This document shows, piece after piece, positions 50,301 through 59,800 of a stretch of 64,000 nucleotides of DNA. The stretch's first letter is position 1. Each line of letters starts with the position of its first letter. Source of the DNA: Owenia fusiformis (Eukaryota > Annelida > Polychaeta > Sabellida > Oweniidae); assembly GCA_903813345.2 (NCBI GenBank), contig CAIIXF020000008.1, positions 25,840,822-25,904,821 on the forward strand, given 5' to 3'. Under the pieces are notes generated by a model. The model was not told where the DNA came from, did no database searches, and saw nothing but the letters and a program-made list of their open reading frames with translations. A program made the translations under genes and the position numbers.

Positions 50301-50818
50301 CAAAGATTTAGGGATAAATTGGACATCTCACAAGCAGTGGATGTAGTTGTTTTCTTTGTCAAAGAATTCACTGAAGTTTACTCATAGTAAGGTGAGTTTT
50401 CAATGGTTTCAGAATATTAAGTTGGCATCTAAGCAACTAGACCTAGTTATCCGTGCATATACATGTCCACTCAGCTGTACTACTCAGTTTTAATTTATTC
50501 AAATTAATACTACTAACAGCTGGAATCCGATAATAGGGTCATTATGCGATATGAACTCTTAATAAGATCTCGTTAATAAAATTATAATTTCATTAGCGAG
50601 ATTCTAAGAAATTGTAAAAGTACTTACTTACTTGATGGGCGATAATAGGGGATATTTTGCTTCAAAATAAGATTTGAGCCAGGGGAAGTCATATCATATC
50701 CTTTCGGACACGATTTATTTTACAAAATACTATTTTTATTAAAAAGAAAAATACCTTTAAGCTTAAATTTTCCTTCTTCACTCAATATTTCATCTTGTTT
50801 AGTTTCTGATTTCGGCAT
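32432..50818 (-). CDS. TMEM242: Transmembrane protein 242, complete, 4 coding exons
   Basis: Small two-helix protein of the mitochondrial inner membrane. The human protein helps assemble the c-ring of ATP synthase, together with TMEM70, and affects complex I assembly. Minus-strand coding exons: 50755-50818, 41852-41952, 40676-40813, 32432-32614. All are GT-AG with matching phases and total 486 nt, or 161 residues (human about 141). It begins MPKSETKQDEILSEEGKFKL. Exon 2 has the first membrane segment ending AALAMAKKKDPDSFNK, matching the family's AKKKSPEWFNK. Exon 3 has GSLAARALGRATVYAVGGFS then IFCFAIWKLIGAKN, matching the family's ALRALGWGSLYAW...WKALG. Exon 4 has MEEFREKIGTVVPKAPRN and an acidic tail. 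Introns 3 (8.1 kb) and 1 (8.8 kb) are mostly mobile DNA. The start lies head to head with the next gene. Confidence 0.93.
32633..32760 (+). repeat. Copy of the GGCATTAACATGCAAAATGTCACC interspersed repeat
   Basis: Reads AAGGCATTAACATGCAGAAT then GTCACCACCTGCTGTTTGG, a short CACCAATCACCAAATGCC repeat, and AACAAAAAAGTTGGAGACCA. The last part matches the inverse of the copies at 55100 and 61040 (TGGTCTCCAACTTTTT), which defines a unit of about 130 bp. Lies 19 bp upstream of TMEM242 exon 4, in intron 3. Confidence 0.7.
33520..34640 (+). repeat. Left tandem array of the giant foldback, unit about 90 bp
   Basis: About 12 copies of a unit with CATTTTCAAAACACAGTACT, TTGCCTTAAAAACGTTACTT, TATTGGACTTTAAC and CTCCACGAAGAATGGATGAT. 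Two unit types (TTTGTCAGTAAAACG and TTTGCCTTAAAAACG) partly alternate, suggesting a dimer period of about 180 bp. The open frames at 33888-34228 only read through these repeats. Confidence 0.9.
34646..36214. mobile_element. TIR insertion inside the left arm, 1.57 kb
   Basis: TTAACTTTT lies on both sides (34637-34645 and 36215-36223), and the array unit ACTTTAACTTTTCTCCTCGAA is interrupted there, so this looks like a 9-bp target duplication. The ends fold on each other: CTGGAGTACCTTAAAATTTA + AGG at the left, and CTGGAGAGCCTTAAAATTTA + AGG when the right end is read inward. Both ends carry repeated palindromes of TTAAAATTTAAGGCTCTTTA + GC. It includes the tRNA-like sequence at 34855. No protein was recognised. 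The 9-bp duplication would suit a Mutator-like element, but that is inference. Confidence 0.7.
34855..34924 (+). tRNA. tRNA-like sequence, gene or pseudogene uncertain
   Basis: About 70 nt with the A-box-like TATAGTGGTTAGGGTG, the B-box GGGTTCGATTCCC and a T run after the 3' end, as for RNA polymerase III. CACTCTG at the 5' side pairs only in part with CGGAGCA at the 3' side (about 5 of 7), and the anticodon arm is irregular, so I do not assign an amino acid. It lies inside the TIR insertion, so it may be a captured tRNA or SINE head. Confidence 0.4.
36453..36612. repeat. Evenly spaced 14-bp palindromic repeats, left set
   Basis: CCGACAATTGTCGG begins at 36453, 36501 and 36550, with a half copy CCGACAATT at 36599. 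The starts are 48, 49 and 49 bp apart, and the 34-35 bp spacers differ from one another. A matching set lies at 37825-37933. This is not called a CRISPR array because the host is an animal and there is no nuclease gene. Confidence 0.9.
36651..36729 (+). tRNA. tRNA-like sequence, gene or pseudogene uncertain
   Basis: Contains the A-box-like TAGTCTAGTGGTTAGCGAGC and B-box GAGTTCGAATCCC, with the T arm CCGAG/CCCGG mostly paired and a T run at 36732-36737. CTCGGCTCCGAG before the T arm could be a variable arm. The acceptor stem is poor. As at 34855, it lies just inside a palindrome-ended insertion, so capture by a mobile element is likely. Confidence 0.4.
37825..37933. repeat. Evenly spaced palindromic repeats, right set
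   Basis: A half copy TTGTCGG at 37825-37831, an expanded copy CCGACAATTTATTTGTCGG at 37866-37884, and a full CCGACAATTGTCGG at 37920-37933. TCCTCTAGCGTG follows the first two. The spacing is again close to 49 bp if the 5-bp expansion is removed. Confidence 0.85.
37995..39435. other. Central region of the giant foldback, partly self-inverse
   Basis: AAGTTAGGCCTTGTACATAG + GTTTCTATTT (about 38265-38296) recurs as AAAGTTAGGCATTGTACAAA + AGTTTCTATTT (about 39231-39262). GTACTCAATAG near 38350 and TTGAGTACATTGAACG near 39030 also pair. GCGCGGACGTCAGAGAGCGT + CTTCCGG (about 38853) resembles GCGGACCTCAGAGAAGTCAC + TTCCGG at about 35855 in the first nested insertion. No recognisable protein is present. 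Confidence 0.5.
39464..40440 (-). repeat. Right tandem array of the giant foldback, unit about 90 bp
   Basis: The inverse of the left array: GGCAAAGTACTGTGTTTTGA, AAATGCCTAC, AAATCATCCATTCTTCG and AGTAACGTTTTTAAGG recur about ten times. The inner end (39480-39650) carries the degenerate CAACGCTCGATGGAGGAAAA type that also faces inward on the left at 36215-36440. Confidence 0.9.
40814..41851. other. TMEM242 intron 2
   Basis: AT-rich intron. I see no repeat family member or exon. The short open frames around 41487-41743 on both strands have no recognisable content. Confidence 0.5.
42308..42460. repeat. 18-bp minisatellite
   Basis: About eight degenerate copies of ATTGGGATTCGGACA(A/C). The 88-codon open frame over it (D-x-W-D-S-D-x hexapeptide repeats) follows from the 18-bp period and is not called a gene. 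Confidence 0.85.
42635..42850 (+). repeat. Left copy of a dispersed inverted pair (partner 50430-50640)
   Basis: CTTATTAAGAGTTCATATCG, CGGATTCCAGCTGTTAGTAG, TAAAACTGAGTAGTACAGCT and GTATATGCACGGATAACTAG + GTCTA are found in inverse, nearly unchanged, at about 50450-50570. It starts with a hairpin GCATGGGCTTTCAACTTGAA + AGCCCATG at 42653. Both copies lie in TMEM242 intron 1. Confidence 0.85.
43105..43335. repeat. 24-bp minisatellite (GGTCTAAATGACCACA)
   Basis: About nine degenerate copies of GGTCTAAATGACCACAGTTT(A). The unit holds a short self-inverse GGTC...GACC. The 91-codon minus-strand open frame (CGHLDLN repeats) is a product of the period. Confidence 0.9.
43336..45285. other. TMEM242 intron 1, part without recognised elements
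   Basis: No exon or element was recognised apart from an uninterrupted 28-base A run at 44365-44392. That run may be a retroposon tail or a simple repeat; I see no SINE head next to it. Confidence 0.5.
45290..45660. repeat. GCGGGA-rich repeat cluster
   Basis: AAATTCGCGGGATTTCGCGG + GACAT recurs about six times in two blocks (45300-45500 and 45580-45660). A related cluster lies at 47390-47500 (TTTGCGGGACTTCGCGGGAC). Together they bracket the element at 45830-47300, so they may be its subterminal repeats. Confidence 0.75.
46053..47100. mobile_element. Palindromic (foldback) element of about 1 kb
   Basis: The left end AGGGTTTGTAGAAAAAAACG + GGTACCGGGTAGTAAATCCTCC is the inverse of the right end GGAGGATTTACTAGCCGGTA + CCCGGTTTTTTCTACAAACCC. 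Pairing continues through GTAACTTTCTTCAAAATTGA + GCTAGAAGCTTC to the GGGGTGCGATCGCATCCCC / GGTGCGATGGTGCACCCCCC region, for about 320 bp per arm, with about 220 bp unpaired in the middle. The right arm is longer because of a 169-bp insertion. Confidence 0.9.
46864..47032. mobile_element. 169-bp MITE with 7-bp target duplication, in the palindrome's right arm
   Basis: The ends GGTGTGAAAG and CTTTTACACC are inverted repeats with one mismatch. GGGTACC is present directly on both sides (46857-46863 and 47033-47039). The left arm of the palindrome preserves the empty site with one copy of GGGTACC (inverse TTGGTACCCGGTCG near 46110), so the insertion is younger than the palindrome. Confidence 0.85.
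47697..48190. mobile_element. 494-bp TIR element with 6-bp target duplication
   Basis: The perfect 14-bp inverted ends are CAGGCCTGTCAACT and AGTTGACAGGCCTG. TAATAG lies directly on both sides (47691-47696 and 48191-48196). Inside are TGTCACGCAAATACGCATTT-type repeats, a poly-C run with CGTACGTATCCCCC, and a GGTGTTCAAAATTTGGACCA-type repeat. A diverged piece of the interior lies at about 51765-51860. The 153-codon open frame inside has no recognised domain. Confidence 0.85.
48197..49935. other. TMEM242 intron 1, part without recognised elements
   Basis: AT-rich intron sequence with no exon, RNA gene or repeat family member that I could recognise. Confidence 0.45.
49938..50036. repeat. Small foldback with 20-bp perfect arms
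   Basis: ATATGAACTCTTAATAAGAT at about 49940 is inverted as ATCTTATTAAGAGTTCATAT at about 50027. The interior AATCTCGCTAATGAAATTAT + AATTTTATTAACGAG is itself the inverse of the sequence at about 50566-50603. Confidence 0.85.
50430..50640 (-). repeat. Right copy of the dispersed inverted pair (partner 42635-42850)
   Basis: AGACCTAGTTATCCGTGCAT, ATACATGTCCACTCAGCTGT, CTACTAACAGCTGGAATCCG and ATATGAACTCTTAATAAGAT are the inverse of the copy at 42690-42835. It lies only about 180 bp from the TMEM242 start codon. Confidence 0.85.
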
Positions 50819-50872
50819 TTTATTTTCCTGGAATTTATTTGTGGTGTGTCATGACAATGCGCGAAATACAAG
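50819..50872. promoter_or_regulatory. Shared bidirectional promoter and start region
   Basis: Only 54 bp separate the TMEM242 ATG (minus strand, 50818) from the ATG of the next gene (plus strand, 50873). No TATA box is seen; a GCGCG tract (AATGCGCGAAAT) lies near 50858. At least one of the two transcripts probably starts inside the other's first exon, or both 5' UTRs are very short. Confidence 0.6.
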
Positions 50873-53800
50873 ATGGACGATTGTGACTTAGAAAAACTGA
50901 ACCTAAAACCAGCAAAATTCACGCCTAGTTTCAACAAGAATGTAACTGAATACCATGCCACTCTGCCAAGTGACGTAGATAAGGTCACATTTGACGTGTT
51001 GACAAGTGATACAGGTGCATCATACAGCATATCGGTAAGTTTTATATTAGCCGACGAGGATCTCCATGGACGCCAAAGTGTTGCTATGTTGTCCATCTTC
51101 TATCTGTAGAATACCCCAGATTCGAAAATGAACAGATTTCCACGTAAAGGTGAACCTCTATGTCTTAATTAAAGTATGCTCTTTCATTGTCACTGATTGG
51201 TCAGATAAATCTAGACTTAACCAAACCCGTCTGGCCCAGTTATCTACTCCTGACGTCGTACGTAGATCTATGACGTCAGGAGTAGATAACTGGGCCAAAC
51301 TGCTTTGGTTAATCTAGACTAAGATCTATTGAAAAATCACAGGCCCCACTCACTACCCTGCGCGCAGAATCCCGGGCAGAGTCTAGTTATAAACTAACTT
51401 CTGCCTAGTATAGACTATATTACAGTTTAGCCGTTCTGCCCGAAGATTTGTGTCTTTGACAGCATGTGTAATAAATAATTTTAAATCTACCATGCTGACC
51501 CTTTCTCAACCAATCAGTGAAGTGGAGGGAACATGTGCTAAATCAGTGCTCATTAACTGACCTAAATAACGGGTTAATCTGCAATTTTAGCAGCAAGTAA
51601 CAATGACCTATGATCTGTTCGCTAATCCAACCGAGTGGCTTTATTATAATTGATCGTAGTGGCATAAAAACCATGCAATCACTGATCACTGTTCGACTAA
51701 CATATCATGGGTTGTTTGTCAAATACATGACATATACGCAATTCATGTGAAAATTCCGAACAAACTACGTTTTTTTGCGTTTTTTCGGAAATATTTTTCC
51801 TTGACAATAATCAGAAAAATGCGTATTTGTGTGACATATTCTGTCACATGCCTGAAGATAACATACCTTTTATGTTAGTTTCAGGAATAATCTAGGCTAA
51901 TGTTAGATGTTTCTAGCATATTTACATATTTAGCAATGTTATTTCACATCAAGATAAAAATTTAAGGAATACACCTTATACAAACTGATGTACATTACTG
52001 TTTTAGGGGAGTGATGGGGGCAAGACTGTTCCACTAAAAGAAGGGGTTACAACTGATGTTAAAATAGAGGTAACCTCAGAAGATGGGACCATTAAGAACT
52101 ATTTTGTTCACATCAAGAGACTTTCAGGAAAAGATGCATCATTGATTGAATTGAAATTAAGTGATGGAATTCTACAGCCAGAGTTCGCATCAGAACATTT
52201 TGAATATTGTTGTAAGTATTTAATTAATCTATTAATGGGTTATTTCTGTTTTTCTTACAAATACAATTAACATTTCAAGGATGGCCTAAGCTCCTAAAAA
52301 GTATGATTATCCCCCTATATGTTTTGCATCTTAAACCAAAGTTATACGTGTATTTGTTTGAAAGGAATGAGTCTCCTTAAGATAAAGACCTTGTCTGTGT
52401 ATTCAAATCATCACACTGTCTAATGAATCTTGAGGTGACATAGAATTGTGTTATTTAATCAATACTGTAAATATTTGGATTTTTCCAACAAAAAGCCTTT
52501 TAAATCAACTATTTGAAAGTAAATGGGAAATTTTCACATAGCACATTTTTATAACATTGGGTAGGATTAAAATATTAGCCAAAGTGGTTTTAACTTTAAA
52601 GAATACTTGTATGTGTACTTTTATTATGTCCCCACCACATAGTGTGGGGCCATATTGTCGGCCTAGGCGCGTCCGTCCGTCCGTCCGTCCGTCCGTCTGT
52701 CTGTCTGTCTGTCCGTCTGTCTGTCCGTACGTCCGGGAGTTTTCTCCAAAACCGCTACAGATATCACCTTCAAATTTTCAGGGATAACTTATGAGTGCAT
52801 ACAGATGTGGATGAAAAAAAATTAACTCGATACCATCTTCCTGTCAGCCATTTTGAAGTCAAATGCTAAAATCCTTGTCTGCAAACTTTAAGAAAAACGG
52901 CTTCACAGTTGCTTTTAAAACTTTAACATCTTGTTCAGCTCACTTCATTCTAGATCTGATTAGGTTTTGGACCTGTAAGCTCAGTCATGTCAGCCATTTT
53001 GAATGTTTTAAGAAAAGTTAGCGCACGATAATACTTTGTATCATATTGAATGGTGTTATTCAGTTTTCATACTTAAACTATTTAGTAGCTTTATAAATAA
53101 TTTCAGGTGTACTTTGTTGTAAAAGCCTATGTTATTGTTAACAGTAGTTATATGTGATAATTTTGTTGAAAGAAATTAGCAAAAACTCATAATCACTTTT
53201 TTATTGTCGGCCATTTTGGATTTTTCGGTCCTAAAATCTCGTGTGTAAAGTCTTGTCTACACGTTTTCAGGTGAACCATTTGGTGGATCAATTTCAAATT
53301 TTCAGGGATGATTCTTAGTATGAAAATCTAGATCTGATTAGTTTTTGGGCATTCTTGGTAAATGTCAAGGCAGCCATTTTGGATTTTCCATCCTAAAATC
53401 TTGTCAGTAAAGTCTTGTCTACGCATTTTCAGGTGAACCGTTTGGTAGATCAATTTCAAATTTTCAGGGATGATTCTAAGTATGAAAATCTAGATCTGAT
53501 TAGTTTTTGGGCATTCTGGGTAAATGTCAAGGCAGCCATTTTGGATTTTCCGTCCTCAAATCTTGTCTGTAAAGTCTTGTCTACGCATTTCCAAAGAACC
53601 GTTAGGTAGATCAATTTGAAATTTTCAGGGATGATTCTCAGTATGAAAATCTAGATCTCATTAGTTTTTATGCATTCTGGATAAATGTCAAGGCAGCCAT
53701 TTTGGATTTTCCGTCTTAAAATCTTGCCTGTAAAGTCTTGTCTACGCGTTTTTAGGTGAACCGTTTGGTAGATCAATTTCAAGTTTTAAGGGATGATTCT

Positions 53801-56800
53801 TAGTATGAAAATCTAGATCTGATTAGTTTTTGGGCATTCTGGGTAAATGTCAAGGCAGCCATTTTGGATTTTCTGTCCTAAAATCTCGTCTGTAAAGTAT
53901 TATCTACACATTTCCAGGTGAACTGTTTGGTAGATCAATTTCAAATTTTCAGGGATGATTCTTAGTATGAAAATCTAGATCTCATTAGTTTTTATGCATT
54001 CAGGATAAATGTCAAGGCAGCCATTTTGGATTTTCCGTCTTAAAATCTTGCCCGTAAAGTCTTGTCTACGCGTTTTTAGGTGAACCGTTAGGTAGATCAA
54101 TTTCAAATTTTCAGGGATGATTCTTAGTATGAAAATCTAGATCTGATTAGTTTTTGGGCATTCTGGGTAAATGTCAAGGCAGCCATTTTGGATTTTCTGT
54201 CCTAAAATCTTGTTTGTAAAGTTTTGTCTACGCATTTCCAGGTGAACCGTTTGGTAGATCAATTTCAAATTTTCAGGGATGATTCTTAGTATGAAAATCT
54301 AGAACAGATTAGTTTTTTGGCAGTCTGGATAAATGTCAAGGCAGCCATTTTGGATTTTCGGTCCTCAAATATTGTCGGTTAACTCATTCAATACTGGGGC
54401 AAAAAGCACTATAATACTGACGATATTTTGAAAATTGCCATATATGGTACCTCTGAAATAATATATATTGTATATACATGGGCATACATATATAGTGTTA
54501 TATATCATTTTAAACCATATGATATACTCTTTCAGAATGAATAGTTTTTAAGTCCCATTTTATAAGTTGTCATGGTTACAAGATTCCCAAAAATACATTG
54601 GGTTTGTGCTTGGACTTGATATCACGTCCTTAGTAGTCAACGTATGTGGTTTATGACGTCATATCACGTCCTTAGTAGCGAATGAGTTAAGTCTTGTTTA
54701 CGTGTTTTCTGGTTAACTGTGTGACGGATCAATTTCAAATTTTCAGGGGTGCTTCTTAGTATGAAAATCTAGAACTGACTAATTTTTGGGTATTCTGGGT
54801 AAATTTTAAGGTGGCCATATTGGATTTTCCATCCTCAAATTGTGTCGTTAAAGTCTTGTCTACTCATTTTTAGGATAACCATTTGATGGGATCGCCCATA
54901 GATGGGGACATTTTGTACACATTTGTGTTCTTGTTGCAATTTGCAAACTTCAACAATTAGGCTTAGATTTTGATTTTTACCCTGGACAACCACTTGAGGA
55001 TTATGATATATCACCAGCCTTTAATATGTTTCACCTAGTCTCAGGTTTCACCTAATCAGTCATGTCACCACCACAAGTGGTGACATATTGTTATAGTCTC
55101 CAACTTTTTTGTGGATGGTGTTTGGCATCTGGTGTTTATGTCTGGGGTCGGTATTTGGAAGTTGCCGTCTGTAACAAATTAAATTTTGCATGTTAATACC
55201 TTGAAAAGTATATACGATATGATTTAGGTTTACTACCATGTCATATCAAGTTATTATCCATTGCTGCTAAACCACCTGATGTTAAATGTCCTGTCACCGT
55301 GAACAATGCAACTTCAGACACTCCTGTTTCTCTGAACATTGGAGAAAGTAAAATTGATGTGGCTGTGAAGTCTGCTGATGGATCTGTCACCCAGGTACAG
55401 TATAAGAACACATTCAGCATTATTGGTAATATTCTTGTCTACCTGCGTCACTAAGTGATGTTGGTCCTATTTTCATGTCACCGTGACATATTGTTATGTA
55501 TAAATCTTTATGGGAAAACAAAGACAATTTAATGAGTATTTTACCAACCATATCAACATGAAAAATTAGAATTGTATCAAAATAACAAGCTTGTATATTG
55601 AATATTGTTCTTTGTAAAAATACTCTAATCAGGAATGTATTTGTTGTAGGTCTATACTATTATTGTCACGAGAAAACCATTTCCAAGATATGTCAAATTC
55701 ATTGACCCGAATCTATCCCTGAAATATGAGGATCCAATCTCATTAGCAGCATTGTATTGTCCAATCAGGATCAAGGATAGTGAACCACCACATATGTTTT
55801 CTGGGCCTCTAATATATGAGATTACCAAGACGTCAAAGTTTGATCCATTAAATGAAATGCCATTAGAGAATGATTGGAAAGTATCCGATTATGCAACAGA
55901 TGAAGCCATCTCTAATGCTGATGCATCTATACCACTTGTAAATGGAGGTGAGCCACAAATAAACTATACCACTTAATTTATTCTAAAACCCATACAGTCT
56001 TATACTATTGCAATCTCCCATTCATCTGCCCATCTGTCAAATGGCCACATTTGCTCTTCAAAAATCAGTAAGTCCAAATACAATGTATATTCCATCTATT
56101 TGCTTCAAATTATATACAAATATGTAGAAGTTCAATTCACATTGGCTATCAATGATATAATTGTTGCATCAAAACACTGTACAAAATGCTTAAATGGCTA
56201 CCAATCTTTAGCGCACATGGGTGAGCTATTGTAACCACCCACTTTCTGTCTGTCAGTCCATCTGTTTGTCAGTAATACTGTGAAAAATGGTCATGTATGG
56301 CTTCACTTCTACTAAGAGCTCCACCCCATGTGGACCCAGTACCCATGGTACGATTCCTTGTGAAACATGTGAGAAAATAATACATGTAGTTCCCATAAAC
56401 CAAATCATTCTTACGTGCAAATGTATTTCTTAAAATTTAGGATGCAGTGATGCTAAAAAGTTTACTGACCTTGGAGAACTGCTCAAAACGTGTGGCCAGA
56501 AAGTCAATGTTGAGGTATATAAATGTTGTTTTTTTAAAATGTTTTTCAAAAACATTCTTTATTTATTCCTCCATATGAGCATCCCGCGTTGTGATTTATG
56601 TTCACATTGAACTGTCATAGAACTTAGTTGTTTCTGCTTTAACTGATTTCTTTTTTGTCCAAGTATGCTAACTATGTCATTATATGTTGATAAAATAAAC
56701 TAACAAATGATTAAGTTAAATGAACATAGCAAAGTTATTACCTGTATTCTTTCATTTTAGGACAAAAGTAAAAAATTCAAAACTGATGTTCAAGTTCAAC

Positions 56801-59800
56801 ATGATCCTAAGGTACATATATTTTAAGTTTATTTAACCTTGTAGTTATAGTTTTTGAAAACAAAAAAGGGTTAAGTGCATCAAGGAAAATTTCATTGAAA
56901 ACACTACTTTGTCAGCCCACTGTTGAATATGGTATAAGAATGATTTCTATGTGCAGGCTTGCATCTAGAAAGGGAAAATGGTGAGCTTAAAGGCACACTA
57001 TACTTAATTAAGAAGAAAAAAGAAAAAAAATAATCATCGAAACATGTTACTCACACACTTGCTCAAATATGACACAAAGTTTGATTTTCTTTAATATGAA
57101 CCAAGAAAAAAATAACTCACATAAAAAAAATTATTTGAAGTTCAGAGATCATTAGACATGCATGCACATGTTAAACAAAGTGCATGTTTTAAATTACTAT
57201 TGCTTTAAAAGATGGCGACACTTCTATAAAAATGAATGTATCATGTAATACAAACAACTTTGCCATCTTTCAATGACATTGATAAAAACTTGTTATATAA
57301 AACTTGACAGATCGAAAATATTTTTTGATGATTTATTGTAAGCTTTGATGTGGTCCATTTGTGCTGTTGTTGGTGTCAAATGAAAGATAAGGTTCTTATC
57401 AATACATCGGACATACTATGGAATTTTAATGTAAGTCTTTATTTTGCCCAAAATTGTTAAAAATTCCCAAAGTGGGCCTTTAATAAAGAAATGTCCATTT
57501 TCAACATTTTGCTTTCTTTTGGTATGTTATAGTATTCATTTTTTCAGGTTTGTGGTTGGGAAAAACAGCTGCAGCAAATATTTGATGAGTCCAACCCAAT
57601 GAAACTGTGTACAGCTGCAAAACAAGCTGTTGAAAAATACTTCGCTGCAATTGCTAGTGCAGGTACAGTAAACCTGTCTTGTGTGTACACATAATTATAC
57701 CATACGGTTGACAACTAAAACAAAAAATTAAGTTAAGTAAATTAAGTTTCATGAAAAGTAGAGGAGAATGTACAGAGTGACTCTAAAGAGCAGATTTGCC
57801 TAAATATGTGATTTTTTCTCTAATATCTATTCAATCAATCTTATTATCCAGGTCATAAAAAATAGAATTTAGGGATAATATAAAACTGTTACAAAAAATC
57901 ATATCTTAATTTGTGTCTAGTTTTACAACACAGATAAGTGACATCTTTGTCAATACTTGTCAACAGAATTAGTTCAAATGTTATATGCAGTTTCCTTAGA
58001 GGTTTGCTATTTCAGGGAGTTGCTATTTTTCTAGATGAAAATTCAAAACAATGGATAGTTACATGTATATGTCTAAATGTCCTCTCCTTATTATAATTTG
58101 CATCTTTTTTGTTGGATTTTGATAGCAATTTTCTTTTATGCATATGGGTAATCCAACATTATAAGATTTATCTGAACAATGTCCGTAAAATGCACATGTA
58201 TTATCAGGTAAATGTGCTAACTCAGAAAAACTGTTTTCAGGCCACAGAGGGCACAGCCAAACTGGTGAAAGTCCAATAGAGCATCTTGACCAAGCAGCCT
58301 ATTGTTATGCAACTGCCCTGAAATACAAACCCAAGGACCCTAACCTACATGTCCAGCTAGGCCTGGTACTGGAGGAGAAGTACTTTGCTGAAGATTTACT
58401 GGGATTGAAAAAAGAGGTTGAAACTTTTTCAAATTCAAAACATCATTATTAAATGTTCATATGCGCTTATACACAGGGGTCTGAGCAAGTCATATAGAAG
58501 TTGATTGTTTGTTGTGTATTTTCAGGAGAATGATGACTTTCCCTCATTGAACGTGCAAGCGAAAGAAGGCTCTAGAGAGGAAGAATGTGGCGCCATCTGT
58601 AAGCTACATGGCTGTGATGCTAAAGCTCCACTCTCTTTACAACTGAAAGCTATCGACAAGGAGTACCAAACACTCATCAATTCAGGCCAGAGTGAAAAGG
58701 CAGACCATGTGCAGTTTCTGTTTGCTTGGAAGTCTAAACAAGCCACACAGGTTTGTTTGTACAGTGATTTGCATTATTTCTTAATAAAATTTGCATTTGT
58801 TTGTACAGTAAATTGCATGATCACATCATTTTGATGCATCCCTGTATTTAGATATTAATGTATTGAATGAAATATATTCTTTGAAAAGTACATTGTATCG
58901 CAAAGTTAAAGACAGCTAGAGTTGGGAGGGACATATTGACTGGGACTTTAGAGTGACTAAGGACAGATCAGTTACTGAGAACAGAGGATTGAGTGATTAA
59001 GTACTTATGAGTGAGGGGGGATATATAGTATGTCCAGAATGATTGCAGCAACATAACAAATATTATGGTATAAGCTTTCATGTGAGGAGGTTCCTTGAAT
59101 ATATTATATCTGGATCATATCTTTTAAGTAGGAAGGGCTAGCTGCTCAAAAGGCCTCAGATGATACATCATGTCTAGGACAAGCTTATCTGAAGTATATG
59201 GATGCCCTGGCACTTGATGACACCAAGGCTGTATACAACTTTCATGTGGGGAGGCTACTTGTAATGCAGGGGAATTATGACGATGCTATAGTCAGACTGG
59301 AGGTTACTCTAGGTCTTAATGCTCAACATCAGCTAGCCAGGTAACTGCAGTCATGTCATAGTATTGGTGGTGATATGAATGTGTTAAGTGAACTGTAAGG
59401 TCATATAGAAGATGAAAAGAATGTACCAAGTTGATTGAAATTTTATCTGGTGATACTTTAGGGATATAGGACCTCTGATGAAGAAGAAACGTTCAAGATA
59501 CCAGTTGAATATTCAAGGTGGCAGTCATTTCTTATGAAAAAGTGTAATCTTTGATAACTCAAATTCCAGTCGACAGTTGACTCAGAAAAATTTATAAATG
59601 ACATATCTATTAATTGTTGGTTTAAAGAAGTGTACCTGTTTTGTATATTTTCTAAGTAAAGTGAGAAACATTCCATTCTTTTTAGGTGAATACATCTTCA
59701 TCTTTTCCTCAATATATTTCCCTTATATGATATTTCTAGATCTTATCTTGGCCTGGCCCTTGCACTGAGGAAAGAAGGGGCTGGATCTAGGAGTAAAGAG

